DNA of 8,912 nucleotides from Oscillospiraceae bacterium (GCA_031281115.1 JAITFV010000179.1:1-8912); one strand, 5' to 3'; positions 1 to 6,547 are shown, counted from the first letter of the stretch. A program made the numbers and translations. The notes: a model not told the origin generated them from the letters alone.

Positions 1-620
1 CTGAAGGCATCAAAAGTGAAAGCTTTATTTATTATTTTTACGATTTGGGGCTCGCCGATTTTCTGCTGATAGAATTACTGCTGACTATAGTCGTCGGTAT
101 GCATTTCCGCGGGAAAGAACGCGCGGTAAATATGTTCGCGGCAAGCTGGACGGCGTTGTTCGCGGTTGTATTTACGAGGTTGCTTGTAATTTATTTTTAC
201 AGCTCGGAATTATTAAACGCGGCGATAATGAGGATTATTGAACCTTTTATTGTGTACATTATTCCCATAGGAATAATAATCGCGTTCATTTTTTCTGTGA
301 AGCGCGGAAGAATCGGTACGTACTTGAAGAACTCGCTGTTAAAGCCAACGAGCATTATGTTTTTCGCCGCTTGTTTTCTGCTTGTCGGTGCGTATATTAT
401 TCTTTCGGTGGCTGTAATACACAGGCTCGAAAACTTTGACCACAGCAGACGAACAATTGAAGAATTCTTCGCGCTTGTTGAGTTGGGTGAAAATTTAATC
501 ACCGCGAATTACGCAGTAAATTCGCTCTTCGTTTGCGGCACGTTCTTATGTTTTTACCGAGGTGCGCGGCTTACCGATATAAGAATAAAACTTAATTATA
601 AACCAAAAGGAGTAAAGAAA
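1..620 (+). CDS. 5'-truncated multi-spanning membrane protein, no stop before the next gene
   Basis: The frame is open from the window edge (first whole codon at base 3), so the true start lies outside. About 206 codons are visible. Hydrophobic stretches suggest five membrane helices: around bases 55-95, 125-200, 235-300, 350-420 and 510-555, separated by short basic or acidic loops. I do not recognise the family. There is no stop codon before the ATG at 621, so the frame runs into the dehydrogenase gene through a basic linker (KLNYKPKGVKK). Both other frames have stops just upstream (frame 2 at 593-595; frame 1 at 580-582, 586-588 and 613-615), so one indel would restore an ordinary gene end. 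The gene is either a genuine fusion, has lost its stop, or carries a sequencing error. The frame is certain; the function is unknown. Confidence 0.6.
605..613 (+). promoter_or_regulatory. Ribosome binding site that decides the dehydrogenase start at 621
   Basis: AAAAGGAGT ends 7 bases before ATG 621. It lies inside the longer open frame, so a separate dehydrogenase polypeptide starting at 621 is expected even if ribosomes also read through from the upstream membrane protein. Confidence 0.85.
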
Positions 621-1841
621 ATGAACGGAAGGTTATTAATTATAGGCGCGGGCGGAGTCGCGAGCGCTGCATTTGCGAAATGCTGTCAGAACAGCAAAGT
701 TTTCAAGGAAATTATGCTCGCGAGTCGCACTAAAAGTAAGTGCGACGCGCTTGCCGCAAAGTGGGAAAGCAAGACCGACGCAAAACTTTTTACCGAGCAG
801 GTTGACGCAGATAATACAACAGAATTAATCGCGCTGATTGAGAAATTTAAGCCCGATGTGGTTTTGAATTTAGCGTTGCCTTATCAGGATTTGACGATTA
901 TGGACGCCTGCCTTGCCACGAAAACGCACTACATCGATACCGCGAATTATGAGCCGCTTGACACTGCGAAGTTCGAGTACAAGTGGCAGTGGGCGTATCA
1001 TGACCGTTTTAAAGAAGCAGGAATTACCGCACTCCTCGGCAGCGGCTTTGACCCGGGCGTGACGGGTGTTTTCTGCGCTTACGCTATGAAGCACTACTTT
1101 GATGAAATCCATTATATTGATATTCTTGACTGCAACGGCGGCGACCACGGCTATCCGTTCGCAACGAATTTCAATCCTGAAATTAACATCAGAGAAGTTT
1201 CGGCGAATGGGCGTTACTGGGAAAAAAATAACGGTTCCGGTTCCGACTGGATTGAAACCAAGCCCATGGAAATCAAGCGCGAGTATGATTTTGAAGAAGT
1301 CGGCAAAAAGGATATGTATCTGCTTTATCATGAGGAACTTGAATCGCTCGCGAAAAACATTAAAGGTTTGAAGCGAATCCGCTTTTTCATGACGTTCGGG
1401 CAGAGTTATCTTACGCACTTGCAATGTCTTGAAAACGTCGGTATGACCTCAATTAAGCCGATTGAATACGAGGGTAGGCAAATCGTGCCGATACAGTTTT
1501 TGAAAGCTGTATTGCCCGACCCTGCAAGCTTGGGGCCCCGCACCAAAGGCAAGACTAACATCGGCTGTATTATGCAGGGTGTAAAGGACGGTAAGCCGCG
1601 TAATTACTACGTTTATAACATCTGCGACCATGAGGCGTGTTACGCAGAAGTAGGCACGCAGGCGATTTCGTACACTACGGGGGTTCCCGCAATGATAGGC
1701 GCAATGCTTGTGATGAACGGTGAGTGGCGCAAACCGGGTGTATTTAACACCGAGGACTTTGACCCCGACCCGTTCATGGACGCGCTGAATAAGTGGGGGT
1801 TGCCGTGGAAAGAATGCTTCGAGCCGGTGTTGGTGGAGTGA
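621..1841 (+). CDS. Carboxynorspermidine/carboxyspermidine dehydrogenase (saccharopine dehydrogenase family)
   Basis: A 406-residue cytosolic oxidoreductase. By family it condenses L-aspartate-4-semialdehyde with putrescine or 1,3-diaminopropane and reduces the Schiff base with NADPH, giving carboxyspermidine or carboxynorspermidine. The N-terminus is a Rossmann fold with GAGGVASAAFAKC at residues 9-21, followed by an ASRTKSKC segment typical of the family. GSGFDPGVTGVFCAYA lies near residue 140 and GTQAISYTTGVPA near residue 350, both characteristic of this group. I chose ATG 621 over the far upstream open frame because it has a strong, well-spaced Shine-Dalgarno, begins exactly at the Rossmann strand, and gives the usual family length of about 400 residues. 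It ends with TGA at 1839-1841. The next + strand gene is nspC, the following pathway step, which supports the assignment over saccharopine dehydrogenase. Whether the product is spermidine or norspermidine cannot be read from sequence. Confidence 0.93.
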   Translation: MNGRLLIIGAGGVASAAFAKCCQNSKVFKEIMLASRTKSKCDALAAKWESKTDAKLFTEQVDADNTTELIALIEKFKPDVVLNLALPYQDLTIMDACLATKTHYIDTANYEPLDTAKFEYKWQWAYHDRFKEAGITALLGSGFDPGVTGVFCAYAMKHYFDEIHYIDILDCNGGDHGYPFATNFNPEINIREVSANGRYWEKNNGSGSDWIETKPMEIKREYDFEEVGKKDMYLLYHEELESLAKNIKGLKRIRFFMTFGQSYLTHLQCLENVGMTSIKPIEYEGRQIVPIQFLKAVLPDPASLGPRTKGKTNIGCIMQGVKDGKPRNYYVYNICDHEACYAEVGTQAISYTTGVPAMIGAMLVMNGEWRKPGVFNTEDFDPDPFMDALNKWGLPWKECFEPVLVE

Positions 1842-1954
1842 TATGAAATTAATGACAGAGGTTTAAATATGCGTAATAATGGGAATAGTTGGATTTGTAG
1901 CGTCAATTGTATCTTTCTTGGTGTTTGTGTTTGTAAGTATATAAGCGATTAAAG

Positions 1955-2066
1955 AACCACCCCGCCCCTAAAGGGGCACCCCTCCAACGGAGGGGAATTC
2001 GGCTTGTTGAAACTTAAATCATTCCCCTACTTGGAGGGGTGGCAGGCGAAGCCTGACGGGGTGGTT
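1955..2066. repeat. Palindromic repeat element (MITE/REP-like) between the dehydrogenase and nspC
   Basis: A 112-bp element bounded by a perfect 10-bp terminal inverted repeat: AACCACCCCG at 1955-1964 and CGGGGTGGTT at 2057-2066. Inside are nested hairpins: GCCCCT/AGGGGC (1964-1977), CCCCTCC-AAC-GGAGGGG (1979-1995), CCCCT/AGGGG (2024-2039) and CAGGC-GAA-GCCTG (2043-2055). It codes for nothing. The design matches dispersed, non-autonomous palindromic elements seen between genes in many Firmicutes, but copy number cannot be judged from one window. Lying between two genes of one pathway, its folded RNA could attenuate or stabilise the transcript. No clear flanking target duplication was seen. 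Confidence 0.75.
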
Positions 2067-2090
2067 TAAATTACGATAAAGGTAGTAATT

Positions 2091-3218
2091 ATGCACACTT
2101 GGCTTAAAAACCTAAAAACTCCCTGCTACGTCATTGATGAAGCGGCATTAATCAAAAATTTAGAAATCCTGTGTGCCTTAGAAAAGCGCACGGGCTGTAA
2201 GGTTCTGCTCGCGCAGAAAGCTTTTTCGGCATTCGCGCTGTATCCGCTGATTGGAAAATATATCAGCGGCACGACTGCGAGCGGGCTTTTTGAGGCGCGC
2301 TTGGGTTACGAGGAAATGCAGGGCAGGGAAGCCCATGTTTTCTCGCCTGCCTATACCGAAGAAGATTTCGCGGAGCTTGTAAAAATCTGCAACTGTATTG
2401 TTTTTAATTCCCACGCGCAATGGGATAAATACAAAGCGCAAATCCCGCAGAATATTTCAGCGGGGCTGCGCGTAAATCCCGAAATATCCACGCAAAACCA
2501 TGCAATCTATGACCCCTGTGCGCCTTTTTCGCGGCTCGGCGCGACCTTAGAAAGTCTTAAAAACAAAGACCTTGTAGGAATTGAAGGTTTGCACTTTCAT
2601 ACACTTTGCGAACAGGATTCAGACGCCCTGGAAGTTACGCTTGATGAATTTGAACGGAAATTCAGCTATATTTTTCCGAAGTTGAAGTGGGTTAATTTCG
2701 GCGGAGGACATCATATCACGCGGGAGGGTTATAACATTGAGCGGCTTGAAAAGTGCATAGAACGCATGAAATCTTACGGCTTGCGGGTTTACATCGAACC
2801 CGGGGAAGCAGTCGCGCTGAACGCCGGCCGGCTTGCTGCGAGCGTACTTGATATTGTGTATAATGGCATGAACATTGCGATTTTAGACGCTTCGGCGGCG
2901 TGTCACATGCCCGATGTGCTTGAAATGCCGTACCGCCCGCAAATCATCGGGGCAGGGGAAGCGGGAGAAAAAAAGCACACCTACCGACTGGCAGGGAATA
3001 CCTGCCTTGCCGGAGATGTGATTGGGGATTATAGTTTCAACTGTGAACTAAAAGCCGGCGACAAACTGCTTTTCCGTGACATGGCAATATATTCGATGGT
3101 GAAAAATAATACATTCAATGGTGTGCCGTTGCCGTCAATTGCAGTTTTGAGGCAAAACGGGGAGTTAGAAATTATAAAAGAATTCGGTTACGAAGACTTT
3201 AAAAACAGACTGTCATGA
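2091..3218 (+). CDS. nspC: Carboxynorspermidine/carboxyspermidine decarboxylase
   Basis: A 375-residue PLP-dependent fold-type III (alanine-racemase-like barrel) decarboxylase. It removes CO2 from carboxynorspermidine or carboxyspermidine to give the triamine. K43 in LLAQKAFS is the PLP Schiff-base lysine. GLHFHTLCE (166-174), the phosphate-binding GGGHH (204-208), EPGEA (236-240), CHMPD (271-275), CLAGD (305-309) and YSMVKNNTFNG (334-344) are typical NspC blocks in the expected order. Length is normal for the family. ATG 2091 is preceded by AAAGG at 2078-2082, eight bases away, and the TPCYVIDE strand follows within ten residues, so the start is secure. The partner dehydrogenase is about 250 bp upstream on the same strand, separated by the palindromic element. 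I see no convincing separate promoter or terminator. Confidence 0.95.
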   Translation: MHTWLKNLKTPCYVIDEAALIKNLEILCALEKRTGCKVLLAQKAFSAFALYPLIGKYISGTTASGLFEARLGYEEMQGREAHVFSPAYTEEDFAELVKICNCIVFNSHAQWDKYKAQIPQNISAGLRVNPEISTQNHAIYDPCAPFSRLGATLESLKNKDLVGIEGLHFHTLCEQDSDALEVTLDEFERKFSYIFPKLKWVNFGGGHHITREGYNIERLEKCIERMKSYGLRVYIEPGEAVALNAGRLAASVLDIVYNGMNIAILDASAACHMPDVLEMPYRPQIIGAGEAGEKKHTYRLAGNTCLAGDVIGDYSFNCELKAGDKLLFRDMAIYSMVKNNTFNGVPLPSIAVLRQNGELEIIKEFGYEDFKNRLS

Positions 3219-3228
3219 AATCCTGTCT

Positions 3229-3370
3229 CATATCGCTTTTCAGCAATGCCTTTTTGCTCGGCAACGAGAATGTTCCGTCTTTAATCAGAATATTTTTAAT
3301 CCATTGTTGTGCGCTTTACTCCGGTTATACGACGAAATTGCTCATCGTTGATTTTCGAGATTGTTGACTT
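3229..3370 (-). pseudogene. Transposase remnant (IS5-like, DDE_Tnp_4 type) with internal deletion
   Basis: Two fragments of one transposase type can be read on the minus strand. Bases 3370-3296 give KSTISKINDEQFRRITGVKR followed by TTMD and a stop, like the helix-turn-helix N-terminus of a common Firmicutes two-ORF IS5-group transposase (NDEQFRRLTGVKR pattern). In the next frame, bases 3300-3229 give KNILIKDGTFSLPSKKALLK followed by SDM, resembling a segment some 80-90 residues further on in the same proteins. The middle is deleted and the frame shifted, so no functional protein is possible. The catalytic DDE region is absent. The remnant sits in the convergent gap between nspC and hppA. Family naming rests on remembered motif similarity; the broken coding is seen directly. 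Confidence 0.65.
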
Positions 3371-3386
3371 AATTATATATTACCTA

Positions 3387-5582
3387 TTACATCAGCGAAA
3401 ACGCAGTCGTAACGCCGACAAACACAAGAGAAACCGCAGAAGAAAGCGTAATAAGAATATTAAACGAGGGGCCTGCAGTATCTTTGAACGGGTCGCCGAC
3501 CGTATCGCCGATTACCGCAGCTTTGTGCTGTTCACTGCCTTTTCCGCCGTGATTTCCCGCTTCTATATACTTCTTTGCATTATCCCATGCGCCGCCCGAG
3601 TTCATCATGAAAATCGCAAGTGCAAATCCGGTGACAACAATCCCTGCGAGCATTCCCACAACTCCCGCCGCGCCGAACAATAATCCGGTGCCAATCGGTA
3701 CGATAAATGCCAATAGCGACGGGGCGACCATTCGTTTTAATGCGCTTTGTGTGCAGAGGTCAACGCACTTTGCATAATCGGGGTCGGCAGTCCCTTCCAT
3801 AAGCCCGACGATTTCTTTGAATTGCCGCCGGACTTCAATAACGACACTCTGCGCAGCTTTGTGTACAGCCGAAATGGTGAGCGAAGCGAAGAAGAAAGCG
3901 GTCACACAACCGATGAAAAGCCCCATCAAAACAGGCAGGCTGGTTATGTTAAGGTTGAGAGTATTGTATACTGTGTATTCCGCACCATCGGCAAGCTCAT
4001 CAAATGGCACGTAGTTCCTGTTCATCAGCGTTTCCGCCAAGGACACGTAGGAAGCTAACATCGCAAGAGCCGAGAAGCCGGTAGCACCGATTGAGAAGCC
4101 TTTACCCGTAGCTGCGGTGGTATTGCCGAGCGAGTCTAATGCATCTGTACGGACACGTACTTCTTCGGGTAAATGCGCCATTTCCGCAATGCCGCCCGCG
4201 TTATCCGCAACAGGTCCGAAAGCATCGGTAGCAAGGTTAATGCCGAGCGTCGCGACAAGCCCTACAGAAGCGATTCCGATGCCGTAAAGCCCCATATTGA
4301 ATGCGTTTACACTATCTGAAAGTCCACCCGAAATAACAAAACTCAACAGGGCGGCGCCGGCAATTGTCAGGACAGGTCCGACGACCGCTTTCATACCGAG
4401 CGATAAACCACCTATCATAACTGTCGCCGAACCTGTTTCACTGGAGGCGGCGAGTTCTTTGGTCGGTTTGCTGGTGTCGGAAGTGTAGTATTCCGAGAAG
4501 AAAGCGATTAAAAAGCCCGAAATAACGCCGAGAATAATAGAACCGAAAATACCCCAGGCGTTAGCGCGCATAGCCTCTCCTGCTGCACCCTCTGTTATTC
4601 TCGCTACCCAAAAAGTAAGCGGGAGCGCGGCTATAATAGAAATACCGCCTGCGAGATAAACACCTTTGTGCAGGGAGCGGAGCAGCGTTTTTTGGTCTGC
4701 CTGCTCTTTCGTCCGGACAACGAATGTTCCTATAATTGAAGCGAGAACCCCCACCACACACATGAGAATCGGAAGCAGCATACCGCTGAAGCTGTACCCC
4801 GCGAAGAAGCTGAGCGCGAAAGTCGCTATGATAGCATGAGCATACGCTTCGTATAAATCCGCGCCCATTCCGGCTACATCACCTACGTTATCGCCGACGT
4901 TATCAGCGATTACCGCAGGATTGCGCGGGTCATCTTCGGGAATCCCGACTTCGACCTTACCCACCAAATCTGCACCTACATCTGCGGCTTTTGTAAAAAT
5001 ACCGCCGCCCACCCGCGCAAACATCGCCATTGAGGCAAGACCCATTCCGAAAGCAACCATCGAGGTTCCGATTACGGCATCAGATTCCCCGAATGCAAAC
5101 TTTAAAAGCAAAAACCATGCAGTTGTATCTAAAAGCGTGAATCCGACAACAACAAAACCCATAACAGAGCCCGAAGCGAACGAAACGCGGAGCCCTTTGT
5201 TAAGGCTTTCAGTTGCGGCGTTGGCAGTGCGGGCGTTGGCATTGGTTGCGACTTTCATGCCTATATATCCGGAAAGGCCGGCAAAAAAACCACCCGTTAT
5301 GAATGCGAACGGCGCGTACCGATTCACCAAGCCTTCCTCGGAACCCGCAACCAAAGGCACAAATGCTAAAGCGCACAGGATAACAAACACAATCGCGAAA
5401 AACTTTACAACAGCGGCATATTGTCGCTTCATGTAGGCTTTTGCGCCGGTTCTGATTGCCGCTGCAATCTTCACCATTTTCTCGCTGCCCTCGGAATACT
5501 TCATTACCTTGCGGCTTTGCATATACGCGAAAAAAAGCGCGATGCCTGCCCCGACAATCCCAAGCCAAAACAGATTTACCAT
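3387..5582 (-). CDS. hppA: K+-dependent ion-translocating membrane pyrophosphatase
   Basis: A 731-residue polytopic membrane protein that hydrolyses cytoplasmic PPi and uses the energy to export Na+ or H+. Substrate-site motifs are present: [11 protein letters not shown] (201-211), [20 protein letters not shown] (217-236), [17 protein letters not shown] (453-469), [18 protein letters not shown] (478-495) and, near the C-terminus, [19 protein letters not shown]490 and G493 in NTTAATGKG match the K+-dependent subclass; the K+-independent subclass has Lys and Thr there. E245 in ADLYEAY lies where many pumps carry a gate glutamate. Na+ versus H+ specificity cannot be settled by eye. Length is full for bacterial enzymes. 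ATG 5582 is preceded by AAGGAGT about nine bases away, and a strong promoter lies upstream. It is a single-gene unit converging on nspC, with no strong intrinsic terminator seen after the stop. Confidence 0.97.
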   Translation of the reverse strand: MVNLFWLGIVGAGIALFFAYMQSRKVMKYSEGSEKMVKIAAAIRTGAKAYMKRQYAAVVKFFAIVFVILCALAFVPLVAGSEEGLVNRYAPFAFITGGFFAGLSGYIGMKVATNANARTANAATESLNKGLRVSFASGSVMGFVVVGFTLLDTTAWFLLLKFAFGESDAVIGTSMVAFGMGLASMAMFARVGGGIFTKAADVGADLVGKVEVGIPEDDPRNPAVIADNVGDNVGDVAGMGADLYEAYAHAIIATFALSFFAGYSFSGMLLPILMCVVGVLASIIGTFVVRTKEQADQKTLLRSLHKGVYLAGGISIIAALPLTFWVARITEGAAGEAMRANAWGIFGSIILGVISGFLIAFFSEYYTSDTSKPTKELAASSETGSATVMIGGLSLGMKAVVGPVLTIAGAALLSFVISGGLSDSVNAFNMGLYGIGIASVGLVATLGINLATDAFGPVADNAGGIAEMAHLPEEVRVRTDALDSLGNTTAATGKGFSIGATGFSALAMLASYVSLAETLMNRNYVPFDELADGAEYTVYNTLNLNITSLPVLMGLFIGCVTAFFFASLTISAVHKAAQSVVIEVRRQFKEIVGLMEGTADPDYAKCVDLCTQSALKRMVAPSLLAFIVPIGTGLLFGAAGVVGMLAGIVVTGFALAIFMMNSGGAWDNAKKYIEAGNHGGKGSEQHKAAVIGDTVGDPFKDTAGPSFNILITLSSAVSLVFVGVTTAFSLM

Positions 5583-5617
5583 GTTGCCATACTCCTTATT
5601 AATTAAATTTCCTTTTC

Positions 5618-5646
5618 ATTTTAACATTTATGTTAAATTTTGTCAA
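5618..5646 (-). promoter_or_regulatory. Sigma-A-type promoter of hppA
   Basis: On the minus strand, TTGACA (complement of 5641-5646) and TAAAAT (complement of 5618-5623) are separated by exactly 17 bases. The -35 is a perfect consensus and the -10 has one mismatch. It points at hppA, with a leader of roughly 30 nt containing the AAGGAGT ribosome binding site. Confidence 0.8.
5620..5637. promoter_or_regulatory. Palindrome overlapping the hppA promoter, candidate operator
   Basis: TTTAACAT-TT-ATGTTAAA is a perfect 8-bp inverted repeat with a 2-bp centre. It covers part of the -10 hexamer and most of the spacer of the hppA promoter. The position and two-fold symmetry fit a binding site for a dimeric repressor. 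In an AT-rich spacer a chance palindrome is possible, and no regulator gene is nearby. Confidence 0.4.
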
Positions 5647-5669
5647 GTTTTATAGAACAGACCTTCAGC

Positions 5670-5690
5670 TTAAAATTTACAGAATTTTAA
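5670..5690 (-). terminator. Weak AT-only hairpin after the ThyX-like gene
   Basis: TTAAAATT (5670-5677) and AATTTTAA (5683-5690) form an 8-bp inverted repeat with a 5-base loop, directly after the TAA at 5692-5694. It has no GC pairs, so it is a poor intrinsic terminator. It is listed because it is the only structure between this gene and the hppA promoter. Confidence 0.25.
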
Positions 5691-5691
5691 A

Positions 5692-6174
5692 TTAATCGGA
5701 TATACCCGTTATTAGTTCCCTTGCATACGGCAGTGTTTCAATCCACTTGCAAAATTCCCGCCATTCGGGCAGGCGGTGGGACTTCCGCTGCGAATAAATT
5801 GTCTTCAGGCAGCGGTAATTCGTTGTCATTCTCGCAGTTAACCTGAACCCGCAGGGATTGCTGTACAGCAGCTTCAAATAATCTTCGGGTGAATTTGTTT
5901 CGTTATAACGTTCTTTGAGCTCCTTCATGATTTCGATAATCCGCGGGTCAACATACTCACAGTACTGTTTATCTAAATCAAATTTAGCAATTCTGTGCAT
6001 CGTTGACTGGCTCGATACAAATTCCAAAAACCTGTACCTCTCCGCTTCTGTCCAGCACTTGACAGTCAGCATGAGGTCGAAGTTCACGCGGATTCCCGTA
6101 AGGAACTGGTCGTGACCCTCCCCCTTGGGTGACTGCGCTAATTTCTTAACTGTTTCGGTAATGTCTGCGTTCAA
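5692..6174 (-). CDS. Conserved phage/Firmicutes-type protein, weakly ThyX-like, 5' end interrupted
   Basis: The longest uninterrupted frame is 160 residues from a TTG at 6174-6172. Recognisable blocks are KGEGHDQFLTGIRV, FVSSQSTMHRIAKFDLD, YVDPRIIEIMKE, YSNPCGFRLTARMTTNYR and HRLPEWREFCKWIETLP. I remember this pattern from proteins of Firmicutes phages and genomes. The arrangement of helices and the RMTTNYR/EWREF end loosely recall flavin-dependent thymidylate synthase, but the RHRxxS signature is absent, so thymidylate synthase activity should not be assumed. The TTG has no ribosome binding site and is unlikely to be the native start. The same frame continues upstream through a TGA (6190-6192) to an ATG at 6258. 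The gene is therefore probably disrupted, or is read through. A 77-bp tandem duplication covers its leader. Confidence 0.6.
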   Translation of the reverse strand: MNADITETVKKLAQSPKGEGHDQFLTGIRVNFDLMLTVKCWTEAERYRFLEFVSSQSTMHRIAKFDLDKQYCEYVDPRIIEIMKELKERYNETNSPEDYLKLLYSNPCGFRLTARMTTNYRCLKTIYSQRKSHRLPEWREFCKWIETLPYARELITGISD

Positions 6175-6258
6175 GGATTCAAGGTCAACTCACATAGGAT
6201 ACTTGCTCGCTTTTATTGATTTTTCAAGGTCATAAATCTCGTAGTTTGTAACTATCAT
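6175..6258 (-). pseudogene. 5' segment of the ThyX-like gene, cut off by an in-frame TGA
   Basis: From ATG 6258-6256 the frame reads MIVTNYEIYDLEKSIKASKY then PM, meets TGA at 6190-6192, and continues as VDLESL straight into the downstream protein at 6174 with no frame change. The composition and motif style fit the native N-terminus of the downstream protein. AAAGGA (complement of 6271-6276) lies 12 bases from this ATG but only about 4-5 from another ATG (6266-6264), which encodes just MKI and stops in an ATGA overlap with this start. Either the stop is a nonsense mutation or expression uses recoding. A mutation is simpler. Confidence 0.55.
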
Positions 6259-6323
6259 ATTTTCATTAAGTCCTTTCTCCACCAACGAAAAATGAAAACA
6301 ACGTTTTCCCCGTTTCAGTCGTA
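6247..6323. repeat. 77-bp tandem repeat, copy proximal to the ThyX-like gene
   Basis: Head-to-tail duplicate of 6324-6400, both exactly 77 bp and adjoining with no gap. There are only four differences, all within the hairpin arms: 6278, 6279, 6289 and 6290. On the minus strand this copy contains the Shine-Dalgarno, the MKI mini-ORF and the first four codons (ATG ATA GTT ACA) of the interrupted gene. The outer inverted repeat TTTTCATT/AATGAAAA (6260-6267, 6291-6298) is intact. The inner stem is weakened by mismatches. Confidence 0.95.
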
Positions 6324-6400
6324 TGTAACTATCATATTTTCATTAAGTCCTTTCCTCACCAACGAGGAATGAAAACAACGTTTTCCCCGTTTCAGTCGTA
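6324..6400. repeat. 77-bp tandem repeat, distal copy
   Basis: Second unit of the duplication. Here the inner stem is perfect: TTCCTC (6352-6357), loop ACCAAC, GAGGAA (6364-6369). On the minus strand that stem abuts the AAAGGA Shine-Dalgarno. The copied start codons read MIVTYD and stop because the frame runs into the next unit. The copy therefore offers a decoy translation start upstream of the real one. Confidence 0.95.
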
Positions 6401-6421
6401 TTTTGTTTCAAACTTATAATC

Positions 6422-6459
6422 GTTTAAATTGAAAACTGTTCCACAGTTTCAATTTAAAC
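6422..6459. repeat. Long near-perfect palindrome (38 bp)
   Basis: Arms 6422-6439 and 6443-6459 pair over 17 bp with one bulged A, around a TCC loop (GTTTAAATTGAAAACTGT and ACAGTTTCAATTTAAAC). It lies upstream of the duplicated leader on the minus strand. It lacks a GC-rich core plus U-run, so it is not a standard terminator. It could be a protein-binding palindrome, an RNA stem, or the end of a small mobile repeat. Confidence 0.8.
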
Positions 6460-6465
6460 AGGTTT

Positions 6466-6503
6466 CCGCTGCGTGAGCGCAGCGGGCGCTGTCCGGGCAG
6501 CGC
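6466..6503. repeat. Two back-to-back GC-rich hairpins
   Basis: CCGCTGCG-TGAG-CGCAGCGG (6466-6485) is immediately followed by GCGCTG-TCCGGG-CAGCGC (6486-6503). Both are perfect stems and clearly more GC-rich than the flanks. With neighbouring palindromes they resemble a REP-like cluster. No U-run follows on either strand, so efficient termination is doubtful. Confidence 0.7.
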
Positions 6504-6508
6504 AAGCC

Positions 6509-6547
6509 CCTTTAACTTAAAAAGCGAAACGCTTTTTAAGCTAAAGG
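6509..6547. terminator. Bidirectional hairpin, probable lysC terminator
   Basis: Arms 6509-6526 and 6530-6547 pair over 18 bp with one mismatch and a 3-base loop; the core is CTTAAAAAGCG-AAA-CGCTTTTTAAG. The A- and T-runs lie in the stem, so it could terminate transcripts from either side. It begins about 50 bases beyond the lysC stop. An alternative pairing, AAAGGA (6543-6548) with TCCTTT (6559-6564), competes with the outer part. It could equally be part of the palindromic repeat cluster. Confidence 0.5.

Noticed and set aside
870..1424. 184-codon open frame on the minus strand
   Set aside because: It is the antisense shadow of the dehydrogenase gene, which has a ribosome binding site and clear family motifs.
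3309..3683. 124-codon plus-strand frame over the transposase fossil and the hppA 3' end
   Set aside because: Arg/Cys/His-rich low-complexity translation, mostly antisense to hppA, with no start signal.
4921..5436. 171-codon open frame on the plus strand inside hppA
   Set aside because: Composition (Ala/Thr/Pro/Lys repeats) is what antisense of a Gly/Ala/Val-rich membrane protein gives, and there is no ribosome binding site.
6190..6192. Selenocysteine or reassigned TGA
   Set aside because: TGA ends nspC and the dehydrogenase normally, and I found no convincing SECIS-like stem just after this codon, so a nonsense change is preferred.
6247..6400. CRISPR array
   Set aside because: Only two abutting 77-bp units with no spacers between them. 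It is a tandem duplication, not a repeat-spacer array.
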